From Microvirga lenta (lineage in GTDB: Bacteria; Pseudomonadota; Alphaproteobacteria; Rhizobiales; Beijerinckiaceae), in NCBI RefSeq assembly GCF_020532555.1, contig NZ_JAJBBR010000005.1, positions 412,128 through 476,127 of the forward strand: 64,000 bases of DNA. Direction: 5' to 3'. Below the pieces are notes generated by a model. The model was not told the origin of the DNA. It saw only the letters and a list, made by a program, of their open reading frames with translations, and made no database searches. Position numbers and translations under genes: made by a program. Below, piece after piece: positions 1 through 8,444 of this stretch. How positions within the stretch are numbered: position 1 is the stretch's first letter; each line of letters begins with the position of its first letter.

Positions 1-156
1 GGCATGAAGGCGGCCAAGGCCGCCGGCCTCTTCTCCTTCGGTGTCCTCACCGGCCTGACGGCCGAGGAGATGAAGGGCTTCGGGGCCGACCGGTCCATCG
101 CGGATTTCCACGACCCGGCCCTCTGGGAGATTCTGGAGCGCCGGGTGGCAGCCTGA
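1..156 (+). CDS. HAD-superfamily hydrolase, C-terminal end (partial)
   Basis: Only the last 51 codons are inside the window, ending at TGA 154-156. The peptide begins GMKAAKAAGLFSFGVLTG and continues with a predicted helix. This is the pattern after the last aspartate motif of phosphoglycolate-phosphatase-like HAD enzymes, where an MKAAKAAG helix precedes a small beta-strand (IGVLTG or similar). The catalytic aspartate nucleophile would lie upstream, outside the window, so the substrate cannot be judged. The reading frame is clean and codon use is like its neighbours. The family call rests on one short conserved stretch. Confidence 0.55.
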   Translation, partial: GMKAAKAAGLFSFGVLTGLTAEEMKGFGADRSIADFHDPALWEILERRVAA

Positions 157-182
157 ACGACACGCATCCATTGTCGCTCGGT

Positions 183-204
183 GGCCGTGCCCGGCACGGC
201 CTTT
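183..204 (+). terminator. Possible terminator after the HAD gene
   Basis: GGCCGTG at 183-189 pairs with CACGGCC at 195-201 around a 5-base loop, followed by only three T residues. It sits 27 bases after the HAD stop. The short U-tract makes it a weak candidate. The rest of 157-400 shows no coding signal. Confidence 0.35.
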
Positions 205-400
205 CCGGGCGCCATTGCAGCCCACCCGTCAGCAACACGCTTGCGATTTCGTTGAAACGGTTCGGACCTTCTCCGAGTTGGACCACGGTCTGGGCGCTGA
301 AAAGTGCCCTTGAAGCCTATGGCGAAACCGAGTTCGACGAAGCATTGTTGCAAGGCGGACCTGGAATCTCCTCCTCTCGGACGCAAATTCAGGAAAACCG

Positions 401-967
401 ATGACGCTCAAGCTTCACACCATCATCTGCAGCACGCGCCCCGGCCGGGCCGGGCCCATGATCGCCGAGTGGTTTCATGCAAAGGCTGCAGAGCATGGGA
501 AGTTCGAGCCGGTGCTGGTGGACCTCGCCGATTTCGACCTGCCGCTCCTGGACGAGCCCCATCATCCGCGGCTGCAGAAATACGAGCATGACCATACGAA
601 GGCCTGGAGCGCCAGCGTTCACGCCGCCGATGCCTTCGTGTTCGTGACGCCGGAATACAATTACGGCTCGCCGCCGTCCCTCCTGAACGCCCTGAACTAC
701 GTCTACAAGGAGTGGAACTACAAGCCTGCGGGCTTCGTCAGCTATGGCGGCGTCTCGGGCGGACTTCGTTCGGTCCAGATGTCAAAACAGGTGGTGACGG
801 CGCTCAAGATGATGCCGATGACGGAGGGCATTCCGATCCCGAACTATGCCCAGTTCCTCGACGAGGAGAAGAACTTCAGGCCCAACGAGCTGGTCGAGAG
901 ATCCGTGAAGCCGATGCTGGACGAACTCCACCGCTGGGCCGAGGCGCTGAAGCCGATGCGGGGCTGA
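401..967 (+). CDS. NAD(P)H-dependent FMN reductase family protein
   Basis: A 188-residue flavodoxin-fold protein of the NADPH-dependent FMN reductase family, which reduces FMN, quinones or azo compounds with NAD(P)H in the cytoplasm. The phosphate-binding loop is STRPGR at 11-16, and the family motif PEYNYG is at 84-89, followed by the flavin-contacting stretch SYGGVSGG around 125-132. The length is normal for the family. AGGAAAA lies 7 bases before ATG 401 and acts as the ribosome-binding site. The gene stands alone: the gene before it is 244 bases away and the next gene converges on it. The physiological substrate is not evident. Confidence 0.88.
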   Translation: MTLKLHTIICSTRPGRAGPMIAEWFHAKAAEHGKFEPVLVDLADFDLPLLDEPHHPRLQKYEHDHTKAWSASVHAADAFVFVTPEYNYGSPPSLLNALNYVYKEWNYKPAGFVSYGGVSGGLRSVQMSKQVVTALKMMPMTEGIPIPNYAQFLDEEKNFRPNELVERSVKPMLDELHRWAEALKPMRG

Positions 968-975
968 TCCGCTCG

Positions 976-1009
976 AAAAAAACGGCACCGCCGACGCCGA
1001 CGGTGCCGT
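976..1009 (-). terminator. Rho-independent terminator of the amino-alcohol operon
   Basis: A perfect 9-bp stem (ACGGCACCG at 982-990 with CGGTGCCGT at 1001-1009) is followed on the minus strand by seven U residues (A-tract 976-982 on the plus strand). It lies 25 bases beyond the stop of the alcohol dehydrogenase gene and ends the minus-strand operon. Confidence 0.85.
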
Positions 1010-1033
1010 CTGTTATGCAGCCTCAGGAGCGTG

Positions 1034-2197
1034 TCAGACGCGTCCCGCCAGCGCGTTCTCGTAGAGCTTGCGGGCGCTCTCCCTCGTGATCGGCACCGGA
1101 TTGCCGCCAGCCGTCGGATCGTCCGGAGCCATGGCGGACATCTCGTCGAAGCGGGCGCTGTCGATCTTGATGCCCTCCAGCGTGTGCGGCACGCCGAGAT
1201 CCTTGCGCAGCTTCAACACCCAGTCGAGGAAGGCCTGGAACGACGGCTCCAGCCCCAGATAGGCGGCGAGCCGCTCGATCTTCGCTTCGATGGCCTCACG
1301 GTTGTAGACCAGCACGTAGGGCATGAAGACCGCGTTGGTGAGGCCGTGATGGGTGTCGTAGAGCGCGCCCGCCGGATGCGACAGGGCGTGGATGGCGCCC
1401 AGCCCCTTCTGGAAGGCGGTGGCGCCCATGGCGGCGGCCGACATCATGTTGGCGCGGGCCTCGATGTCCTTGCCGTCCTTGTAGGCGCGAGGCAGGTATT
1501 CCTTCACGAGGCGGATGCCTTCGACCGCGATGCCGTCCGCCATCGGATGGTAGCCGGGCGCGCAATAGGCTTCGATGCAGTGGGCGAGCGCATCGAGGCC
1601 GGTGCCGGCCGTGATGTGGGGCGGCATCCCCACGGTGAGCTCGGGGTCGCAGATCACGATCTTCGGCATCATCAGCGGATGGAAGATCACCTTCTTGGTA
1701 TGCGTGGCCTCCTGCGTGATCACGCCGGCGCGGCCCACTTCCGAACCGGTGCCCGCCGTGGTCGGCACCGCGATGATCGGCAGGATGCCCTTGGGATCTG
1801 CGCGGGTCCACCAATCGCCGATATCCTCGAAGTCCCACATGGGACGGGTCTGGCCCGCCATGAACGCGATGACCTTGCCGGCATCGAGGGCGGAGCCGCC
1901 CCCGAAGGCGACCACGCCGTCATGGCTGCCGGCCTTGAGGGCTTCGAGCCCCTTGTAGACGTTCGTCTCGACCGGGTTCGGCTTGATGTCCGAGAAGATC
2001 GCCGCCTTGAGGCCGGCGGCGGTGAGCTGGTCGAGCGCGGCCTTCGTCATCGGCTGCGTCGCCAGGAACGGGTCGGTGACCACGAGCGGGGCCGACATGC
2101 CCACCGCGCGGCAGGCCTCGGCCAGCTCCGAGATGCGGCCGGCGCCGAAGCGCACCGGGGTCGGGTAGTTCCAATTCGAGCGAGGAGAAGCGGTCAT
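1034..2197 (-). CDS. Iron-containing alcohol dehydrogenase
   Basis: A 387-residue group III alcohol dehydrogenase that interconverts a primary alcohol and an aldehyde with NAD(P). The nucleotide-binding GGGS is at 99-102. Metal ligands are visible as D202, H206, H270 or H274, and H283 or H284 in the DALAHCIEAY, HALSHPAGAL and DTHHGLTN segments. ATG 2197 is chosen; an in-frame TTG at 2209 that overlaps the upstream stop would add four residues. It is the last gene of the operon, 8 bases after the aldehyde dehydrogenase. With the glutamine-synthetase-like ligase and the amine permease upstream, the likely substrate is a gamma-glutamylated amino alcohol such as gamma-glutamylethanolamide. That substrate is inference. 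Confidence 0.9.
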   Translation of the reverse strand: MTASPRSNWNYPTPVRFGAGRISELAEACRAVGMSAPLVVTDPFLATQPMTKAALDQLTAAGLKAAIFSDIKPNPVETNVYKGLEALKAGSHDGVVAFGGGSALDAGKVIAFMAGQTRPMWDFEDIGDWWTRADPKGILPIIAVPTTAGTGSEVGRAGVITQEATHTKKVIFHPLMMPKIVICDPELTVGMPPHITAGTGLDALAHCIEAYCAPGYHPMADGIAVEGIRLVKEYLPRAYKDGKDIEARANMMSAAAMGATAFQKGLGAIHALSHPAGALYDTHHGLTNAVFMPYVLVYNREAIEAKIERLAAYLGLEPSFQAFLDWVLKLRKDLGVPHTLEGIKIDSARFDEMSAMAPDDPTAGGNPVPITRESARKLYENALAGRV

Positions 2198-2205
2198 CGT
2201 TGAAC

Positions 2206-3600
2206 TCAAAGCGCGTGGCGCAGGTGGTAGGATTTGGGACGGGTGAGCGACTCGTAGGCCAGCCGCGACAGGCTCGCGCCGCGGCCGGTATCCTTCACGC
2301 CGGTCCAGGCGAGAGCGGGATCGAGATAGTCGCAGCGGTTCATGAACACGGTGCCGGTTTCAAGCCGGTCGCCGATGGCTTCAGCCGCATCGACGTCCGA
2401 GGTCCAGATGGCGGCGGACAGGCCGTAGGGCGAGTCGTTCATGAGACGGATCGCCTCCTGGTCGCCCGCGACCTTCATGATGCCGACGGTCGGTCCGAAG
2501 CTCTCGTCGCGCATCACGCTCATGGAATGGTCCACGCCGGTCAGCACCTGCGGCGCGAGATAGGCGGTGTCGCCCACATCCGCCGGGAAGGCCTTGGGGT
2601 CGATATGCGCCTTGGCGCCCCTGGCCACCGCTTCCGCATTCTGCCGGCGCACGAGATCGGCGAAGCGCTTGTGCGCCATCGGCCCCAGGGTCGTCGCCTC
2701 CTCCAGGGGATTGCCGAGAACGTACTTGTTCACGAGGTCGACCGCGCCCTCCACGAATCGATCGTAATGCTTCTCGTGCACGTAGATCCGCTCGATGCCG
2801 CAGCAGCACTGACCCGAGTTGAAGAACGCGCCGTCCACGAGATTCTCGATGGCGTGGTCGATATCGGCATCCTCGCGCACATAGGCCGGATCCTTGCCGC
2901 CGAGCTCGAGCCCGAGCGACGTGAAGGTGCCCGCCGCCGCGCGCTCGATGGAGCGCCCGCCGGAGACGGAGCCGGTGAAGTTGCAGTGATCCACGAGTCC
3001 TGCGCCCAGGATGCGGCTCGTCTGGTCGTGGCTCAGCACGAGGTTCTGGAACAGGCCCTTGGGCATTCCGGCGCGGTCCATCGCCATCTGGAAGCGCTCG
3101 CCCGCGAGCAGGGTCTGCGAGGCGTGCTTGAGGAGCACCGCATTTCCGGCCATGAGGGCCGGCACGATGGTGTTGATGGCCGTGAGATACGGATAGTTCC
3201 AGGGGGCGATGACGAGAACGAGCCCCACCGGCTCGCGCTTGATCATGCGGCGGAAGCCCGGCTTCTCGTCGTCGGCGGGAATGGGCCTGAGACTCTGTTC
3301 CGCGATGCGGATCATGTAGCGCGCCCGCTCCTCGACCCCGCGGAACTCGCCGCCGTAGCGCACGGGACGGCCCATCATCTGGGCGATCTCGGGCACCACC
3401 TCCTGGTTCATGGCGAGCAGCGCATCGAGGAAGGCCTCCACCTTCCTGGCGCGCTCCGGCAGGGGCGCGTTGCGCCACTCCCTTTGCGCCTCGCGGGCCG
3501 CGGTGACGGCGGCATCGATGGCGGCCTCGGACATGATCGGCCGGCGAACGAGTTCGCGCCCGTCGATCGGGGAAATGCAGACGATATCGGTGTCGGCCAT
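2206..3600 (-). CDS. NAD(P)-dependent aldehyde dehydrogenase
   Basis: A 464-residue aldehyde dehydrogenase of the usual length. It shows the NAD-binding start APWNYP at 132-137, the general base Glu232 in LELGG, and the catalytic cysteine around residue 266 in a GQCCC run, followed by a normal C-terminal oligomerisation region. It oxidises an aldehyde to a carboxylate. Adjacent cysteines next to the nucleophile are seen in several members of the family. It lies 9 bases after the glutamine-synthetase-like gene and just before the alcohol dehydrogenase, so it probably takes that enzyme's aldehyde product. With a gamma-glutamylethanolamide substrate the product would be gamma-glutamylglycine (inference). 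Confidence 0.92.
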   Translation of the reverse strand: MADTDIVCISPIDGRELVRRPIMSEAAIDAAVTAAREAQREWRNAPLPERARKVEAFLDALLAMNQEVVPEIAQMMGRPVRYGGEFRGVEERARYMIRIAEQSLRPIPADDEKPGFRRMIKREPVGLVLVIAPWNYPYLTAINTIVPALMAGNAVLLKHASQTLLAGERFQMAMDRAGMPKGLFQNLVLSHDQTSRILGAGLVDHCNFTGSVSGGRSIERAAAGTFTSLGLELGGKDPAYVREDADIDHAIENLVDGAFFNSGQCCCGIERIYVHEKHYDRFVEGAVDLVNKYVLGNPLEEATTLGPMAHKRFADLVRRQNAEAVARGAKAHIDPKAFPADVGDTAYLAPQVLTGVDHSMSVMRDESFGPTVGIMKVAGDQEAIRLMNDSPYGLSAAIWTSDVDAAEAIGDRLETGTVFMNRCDYLDPALAWTGVKDTGRGASLSRLAYESLTRPKSYHLRHAL

Positions 3601-3609
3601 GGTCCTGCT

Positions 3610-4980
3610 TCAGATGATCTCGAAATAGCGGGCGAGCTGCCAGTCGGTGATGGCCTTGCGGGCCTCACGCTCCTCCCATTCGCGCGTTGCCGCGTAATGG
3701 TCAACGAAAGTATCGCCGAAGAGCTGGCGCGCCGCCTGCGACCCTTTCAGCCGCTCGGCCGCCTCGCCCAGCGAGCGCGGCAGGGCCCGCTCCGCGGGGT
3801 GCTTCACCTCGTAGGCATTGCCCTGGATCGGCTCGCCGGGCTCGATCCTGTTCTCGATGCCCCACAGCCCCGAGCCGATGGCGGCCGCGAGCGCGATATA
3901 GGGGTTGATGTCGGCCGCGGCGACCCGGTACTCGACCCGCTGGGATTTCTCGGATCCCGGGATGACGCGCAGCGCCGTGGTGCGGTTCTCCACGCCCCAG
4001 GCCGCGTCCGTCGGCGCCCAGAAGCCGGGAATGAGCCGGGTGTAGCTGTTCACCGTGCAGGCCACCATGGCGAGGAGCTCGGGCATCAGCTGCTGCTGGC
4101 CGCCCACGAACCAGCGCATGGTGTCCGACATGGAATGCGGCGCATCCGCATCGTAGAAGGCGCCCTTGCCGGTCTCGATGTCGCGCAGGGATGCATGCAG
4201 GTGGCCCGACTGGCCCGGCCAGTCGCGGGACCACTTGGCCATGAACGTCGCCATCCAGCCGCGGCGTTGCGCCAGGATCTTGGTGAAGGTCTTGAACAGA
4301 ACCGCCTTGTCCGCCGCCTTCAGGGCGTCGTCGACGCGGATCGCGGCCTCCAGCACGCCCGGTCCGGTCTCCGTGTGCAGGCCCTCGATCTCGAAATCCA
4401 TCTTGTTCGCGAGGTCGAGGAGCTCATGGTAGAAGTCGGCGTGAACGCCGGAGCGCAGCACGGAATAGCCGAAGAAGCCCGGCGTGATGTTCTTGAGGTC
4501 CCGGTAGTTCTTCTCGCGCACGGAATGGGGCGTCTCCTCGAAGAGGAAGAACTCGAATTCCGCGGCCGCGGATACGGCGAAGCCCATATCCTCCGCCTTC
4601 CTCAGAACCCGCCGCAGCACGCCGCGCGGGCACGCATCCTCCGCATAGCCGTCGAACTCGGACAGGAAGAACGGCAGATCGTTTTCGAAAGGAATGAGCC
4701 GCATGCTCTCGGGCAGCACCCGCACCGGCGCGTCCGGATAGGCGGTGTGCCAGCCTGTCAGCTTCGTGTTGTCGTAGAGCTGATCGTTCGAGTCCCAGCC
4801 CAGCACCACGTCGCAGAAGCCGAAGCCTTTCTCGAGGGCGGATTCGAACTTGTCGCGCGCCATGTACTTGCCGCGCATGATGCCGTCGACATCGGTGATG
4901 CCGACCTTCACGAACGGCAGGTCGCGGCTGCGCACGTAAGCCGCTGCATCGGCGGCCGTCTTGATCTTGGGAGAATCCAT
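3610..4980 (-). CDS. Glutamine synthetase-like gamma-glutamylamide ligase
   Basis: A 456-residue member of the glutamine synthetase superfamily, in the branch with PuuA, GlnT and IpuC that joins the gamma-carboxyl of glutamate to an amine using ATP. Visible active-site parts are the AEFEFFLFEE metal-binding strand near 140, the TETGPGVLEAA strand near 204, the GQSGHLHASL segment around 258, and the NRTTALRVIPGS and VEYRVAAADINPYIALAA stretches. Its own operon contains an ethanolamine-type permease, two dehydrogenases and an amidohydrolase, and no ammonia assimilation genes. I therefore favour an amine ligase over a nitrogen-assimilating glutamine synthetase. Ethanolamine is the best guess for the amine. 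Confidence 0.85.
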   Translation of the reverse strand: MDSPKIKTAADAAAYVRSRDLPFVKVGITDVDGIMRGKYMARDKFESALEKGFGFCDVVLGWDSNDQLYDNTKLTGWHTAYPDAPVRVLPESMRLIPFENDLPFFLSEFDGYAEDACPRGVLRRVLRKAEDMGFAVSAAAEFEFFLFEETPHSVREKNYRDLKNITPGFFGYSVLRSGVHADFYHELLDLANKMDFEIEGLHTETGPGVLEAAIRVDDALKAADKAVLFKTFTKILAQRRGWMATFMAKWSRDWPGQSGHLHASLRDIETGKGAFYDADAPHSMSDTMRWFVGGQQQLMPELLAMVACTVNSYTRLIPGFWAPTDAAWGVENRTTALRVIPGSEKSQRVEYRVAAADINPYIALAAAIGSGLWGIENRIEPGEPIQGNAYEVKHPAERALPRSLGEAAERLKGSQAARQLFGDTFVDHYAATREWEEREARKAITDWQLARYFEII

Positions 4981-5042
4981 GCGGGGAGAACCTGAAGGTG
5001 AGGGAGAAGGGAGCGCGCGACGTGCGCGCTCCCACGATCTTG

Positions 5043-6578
5043 TCAGTAGGACTTGTACTCGCCCCTACCCTTGGTGAGGGCGAACTCCTCCTCCGGCGAG
5101 AGGATGAGCTTGTGGCGCCCGTGGACCAGGAAGTAGGTCATCATGACGGCGTAGTAGATCGCCACGCCCATCACGCCAACCCGGAACACCGGATCCGCGA
5201 ACTGGAAGTAGAGCGTGATCGCCGCGATGATCATGCAGATCGCCGCGCCGGCGACCCCGAACGGGCTCTTGTAGGGCCGGTGGATCTCGGGGAACTTCCT
5301 CTTCAGGACGATGTAGGACATGCCCTGCATGAAGTAGGCGAGCATCGCGCCGGCCACCGCCATGTTGAGCAGCGTCCCGCCGATCACGTTCGCGCCCGCT
5401 TCGGCACCGACCGAGAACCAGATGATCAGCATCACCAGGAGGCCGACCACGGCGCCCGCGATCAGCGCCACGTGCGGCGTCTTGCGCTCGCCGTGGGTGA
5501 TGGAGAGGAAGCTCGGGAAGTAGCCCGCCCGCGAGAGCGAGTAGATCTGCCGCCCGAAGGCGAAGATGATGGTGTGGAACGACGCGATGAGGCCGATCAC
5601 CGCGATGGCGGCGAGGATCTTCGCGATGTCAGAGCCGAAGAGGGTGCGGAACCCGTCCAGCAGCGGCTCGCCCGATTTGGCCAGGCCCGCCGCGCCCGGC
5701 GCGATGCTCGTGTTCAGGAAGACCACGAGGAAGGCCGAGACGATGAGCGTGAGGATGCCCGCGATGATGCCCTTCGGCATGTCCCGCTGCGGATCGTGGG
5801 ATTCCTCCGCCGCCAGGGGCAGCTGCTCGATGGCGAGGAACAGCCATACCGCGAAGGGAAGCGCCGCGAAGATGCCGCCGATCCCCATGGGCAGGAACGG
5901 CCCGTTTCCTTCGGGCAGCTCGGCGCCGTCGGCCCCGATGTTCAGCGCCCAGCGGGAGAAGTCCAGCTGGCCCGAGAACAGCACCGAGACGTAGAAGGCC
6001 GCGAGCACCGCGAGCGCCATCAGGGTCACCGTCACCGTCACCTTGAACGAGAGTTCGACGCCGACGATGTTGAGCCCCACGAAGAGCGCATAGCACAGGA
6101 CCCAGTAGACGGGCTGGAAGGCCGGCGCCGTTTCGAAGATCGCGGAGAGATACGAGCTGATGAAGAACACGATCACGGCCGGGGTCAGCACGAACTCGAT
6201 GTTCTCCGCGATTCCCGTGATGTATCCGGCCCAGGGCCCCATGGAGGTCCGAGCGAAGGAATAGGCGCCGCCCGTGTGGGGGAGCGCCGGGGACATCTCG
6301 GCCAGCGAGAAGGTCAGGCCGAGATACATGATCGCGATGATGATGGTCGCGAAGAACATCGAGCCGAAGCCCTGCGTCAGGCCGAGATTCCAACCGGAAT
6401 AATGCCCCGAGATCACCGCCCCGACGCCGAGCGCCCAGAGCGACCAGACGCGGGCGTGACGCTTGAGACGCCGTGCCTCGAAATAGGTTTGGTCAACGGT
6501 GGTGTAGGTGATGCCGGCGACGCTCTGCGTGCCGAGCGGCGGGGCGGGAACGCCCGTACTCTCTTGTCCGACTGACAT
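5043..6578 (-). CDS. APC-family amino acid/ethanolamine permease
   Basis: A 511-residue polytopic inner-membrane transporter with about 12 hydrophobic segments. The first helix region contains the family stretch GVGAVISGHYSGWNLGL, and the next helices contain LAEMSPALPHTGGAYSFAR, both strongly like the ethanolamine permease (Eat) branch of the amino acid-polyamine-organocation family. ATG 6578 is chosen because GGAGGAAG lies 6 bases before it. An upstream in-frame start at 6644 would add 22 residues that overlap the end of the upstream gene. The substrate assignment agrees with the neighbouring glutamylamide ligase and alcohol dehydrogenase. Confidence 0.88.
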   Translation of the reverse strand: MSVGQESTGVPAPPLGTQSVAGITYTTVDQTYFEARRLKRHARVWSLWALGVGAVISGHYSGWNLGLTQGFGSMFFATIIIAIMYLGLTFSLAEMSPALPHTGGAYSFARTSMGPWAGYITGIAENIEFVLTPAVIVFFISSYLSAIFETAPAFQPVYWVLCYALFVGLNIVGVELSFKVTVTVTLMALAVLAAFYVSVLFSGQLDFSRWALNIGADGAELPEGNGPFLPMGIGGIFAALPFAVWLFLAIEQLPLAAEESHDPQRDMPKGIIAGILTLIVSAFLVVFLNTSIAPGAAGLAKSGEPLLDGFRTLFGSDIAKILAAIAVIGLIASFHTIIFAFGRQIYSLSRAGYFPSFLSITHGERKTPHVALIAGAVVGLLVMLIIWFSVGAEAGANVIGGTLLNMAVAGAMLAYFMQGMSYIVLKRKFPEIHRPYKSPFGVAGAAICMIIAAITLYFQFADPVFRVGVMGVAIYYAVMMTYFLVHGRHKLILSPEEEFALTKGRGEYKSY

Positions 6579-6640
6579 AACTCTTCCTCCAAGAATAGTC
6601 TGCCTCTGGAGCCATGGCACACCTCGCGCCATGGTCGTCG

Positions 6641-7429
6641 TCACAGCGTCCGCGCCCCCTCCCTCAACAAGGGTGCAAGACGTCTAGCCCACGCCGCCTG
6701 TCCGTCTTCCGTGCGGATCAGGTCGTTGCGGATCTCGATCATCAGGGGCGCGAGTCCGCGCCTCTCCGCATGGCGTTCGAGGGTGTGGAACACCCGGTCC
6801 GCCGGTGAATAGGGTTGGTTCATGCCCAGGATCAGCGCCTCATCCTGCCGGAGACCGGCTTCCACGCTGCGCGCGAAGCGCTCGTCCCGGTCGAAGATGA
6901 GGCCGATTTCCCAGGGCCGCTCGACGTCGCGGTAGGTCGGCGTGAAGGAATGGATCGACACGACCGCCCCCACCTGCCCGGCCGCCTTGCGGGCATCGGC
7001 GAAAGCATCGACCGCCCCGTGGAAGGCGTCGTAGACCTCCCGGACGCGCCGGGCCCGCTCCGTGGGGTCGAGATCGAGATTGCCGGGGATCGTGGTGCGC
7101 TCGCTCAGGGTCCAGATGGAATCGGGCGCCGAGGGATCGCGGTTTAGATCCAGCACCAGGCGCGACACGGTCGCGTGGATCAGCGGGGCGTCGAGGAGCC
7201 GGGACAGCTCCCGGGCCACGCCGAGCGCGCCCGGATCCCAGGCGATATGGCTCTCGAGTTCCTCCGGGCCGAGCCCGAGGCTGCCGTAGCGCGGGGGAAG
7301 GCGATTGGACGCGTGTTCGCAGATCAGGAGGAGGGGAGACCGGCCCTGCGCGTTCTCGATGCGAGCCACAGGCTCCTGAGCCTCGACCTCAGGCTCTGCA
7401 TCCACGGGCATCCGGCTCGCATGCGCCAT
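6641..7429 (-). CDS. N-formylglutamate amidohydrolase family hydrolase
   Basis: A 262-residue member of the N-formylglutamate amidohydrolase (HutG-type) zinc hydrolase family. The family stretch LLLICEHASNRLPP near 32-45 is followed by HIAWDPGALGVARELS near 61-76 and a conserved DLNR near 94. Well-studied members release formate from N-formylglutamate. Here there are no histidine-degradation genes; it is the first gene of an amino-alcohol operon. I infer that it cuts a glutamyl amide, possibly gamma-glutamylglycine, at the end of the pathway. GGAGG 5 bases before ATG 7429 is a strong ribosome-binding site. The family call is firm, the substrate is not. Confidence 0.85.
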   Translation of the reverse strand: MAHASRMPVDAEPEVEAQEPVARIENAQGRSPLLLICEHASNRLPPRYGSLGLGPEELESHIAWDPGALGVARELSRLLDAPLIHATVSRLVLDLNRDPSAPDSIWTLSERTTIPGNLDLDPTERARRVREVYDAFHGAVDAFADARKAAGQVGAVVSIHSFTPTYRDVERPWEIGLIFDRDERFARSVEAGLRQDEALILGMNQPYSPADRVFHTLERHAERRGLAPLMIEIRNDLIRTEDGQAAWARRLAPLLREGARTL

Positions 7430-7443
7430 GCGGTCCTCCGTTC

Positions 7444-7519
7444 GCTTGCGGGACGCAAGCCTGTAACCCCTTTTGAACGTTTGATACGTTCATTCTTGTT
7501 TTTCCGATTCTGAAATTTC
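7444..7519. promoter_or_regulatory. Palindromes between the amidohydrolase and RpiR genes (candidate operators)
   Basis: The divergent intergenic region holds three dyads: GCTTGCG-GGA-CGCAAGC at 7444-7460, TGAACGT-TTGAT-ACGTTCA at 7474-7492, and the self-complementary GAAATTTC at 7512-7519. The first could be a hairpin in the operon's 5' leader. The last two are placed well for binding of the divergently encoded RpiR protein. Which one is used cannot be told from the sequence. Confidence 0.5.
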
Positions 7520-7553
7520 TGATACAGCTTTCGCAGGGCGTCAAGGCGGGGCT

Positions 7554-8441
7554 GTGGATCGTTCGGGAATGGGCAAGTCACGAAGCAACTCTCCCGCCGA
7601 TCAGCCGAGCCTCGCCGAGCGCATCCGGCACGAGATGGATGCCTTCACGCCGAGCGAGAAGCGCGCCGCCCATCTCCTCTTGAGCCACTATCCCTTCGCG
7701 GGCCTCGACACGGTGGCGGAATTCGCCGCCCGGGCCGGGATTTCCGCGCCCTCCGTCCTTCGGTTCGTCACCCGGCTCGGGTTCGGCGGCTTTCCGGACT
7801 TCCAGAAGCACCTGCGGGAGGAGCTGGAGGCGCAGCTCCTGTCCCCGCTGGCCAAGGCGAGCCCCTCCGACAAGGGCCAGGGCGCCCCGGCCCTGTCCTC
7901 GTTCGCCGACGCAGTGATCGGAAACCTGCGGGCGACGGTGGAGAACATCGCCCCCGCCGAATTCGACGCGGTCGTCACTCTGCTCAGTGATTCGCGCCGC
8001 CACATCCATTTCACGGGCGGGCGCTTCACCGGAGCGCTGGCGCGCTATGCGGAGAGCCATTTCCGGATCGTGCGCAGCCACGTGGACTACATCGAGGGGC
8101 AGTCGGCCCTCTGGCGCGACCGGATGATCGAGATCGGCCGCAGGGACGTGATCGTGGCCTTCGACATCCGGCGCTACCAGGAGGACGTGATCGCCCTGTG
8201 CGAGACGGCCGCGAAGCAGGGCGCGACGGTGGTCCTGCTGACGGATCCGTGGCTGTCGCCCATCGCCCGCGTGGCGCGGCACGTGCTGCCCGCCCATGTG
8301 GTCGCGCCGTCGAACTGGGATTCCTCGGCAGGCCTTCTCCTGCTGACCGAGGCCGTCGTCGCCGCCGTCACGAAGCGCCTGTGGGAGACGGCGAAGCCCC
8401 GCATGGAGGCCGTCGAGCGCCTGCGCAACGAGAAGGCCTGA
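7554..8441 (+). CDS. MurR/RpiR family transcriptional regulator
   Basis: A 295-residue regulator with an N-terminal HTH_6 domain (roughly 20-95, with TVAEFAARAGISAPSVLRFVTRLGFGGFPDFQ) and a C-terminal sugar-isomerase (SIS) fold from about 125 to 265. RpiR proteins usually sense phosphosugars through the SIS domain, but some sit beside amine and amino acid catabolic genes. It is divergent from the amino-alcohol operon, which makes it the likely regulator. GTG 7554 gives the longest form; ATG 7569 is in frame and would remove five residues, and neither has a clearly better ribosome-binding site. Confidence 0.9.
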   Translation: MDRSGMGKSRSNSPADQPSLAERIRHEMDAFTPSEKRAAHLLLSHYPFAGLDTVAEFAARAGISAPSVLRFVTRLGFGGFPDFQKHLREELEAQLLSPLAKASPSDKGQGAPALSSFADAVIGNLRATVENIAPAEFDAVVTLLSDSRRHIHFTGGRFTGALARYAESHFRIVRSHVDYIEGQSALWRDRMIEIGRRDVIVAFDIRRYQEDVIALCETAAKQGATVVLLTDPWLSPIARVARHVLPAHVVAPSNWDSSAGLLLLTEAVVAAVTKRLWETAKPRMEAVERLRNEKA

Positions 8442-8444
8442 GCC

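Noticed and set aside
1031..2203. Long open frame on the plus strand opposite the alcohol dehydrogenase
   Set aside because: It is the high-GC shadow of a gene with all metal ligands intact; the product is rich in Gly, Arg and His and has no domain. The same holds for the long antisense frames at 2200-4995, 13634-16453 and 18939-21575.
2197..2209. TTG start of the alcohol dehydrogenase overlapping the upstream stop
   Set aside because: ATG 2197 is 12 bases on, needs no rare start codon, and begins where the family homology begins.
7474..7506. LexA box in the amidohydrolase-RpiR region
   Set aside because: The GAAC and GTTC elements there are inverted, not a direct repeat with a 7-base gap, so they do not fit the alphaproteobacterial LexA box.
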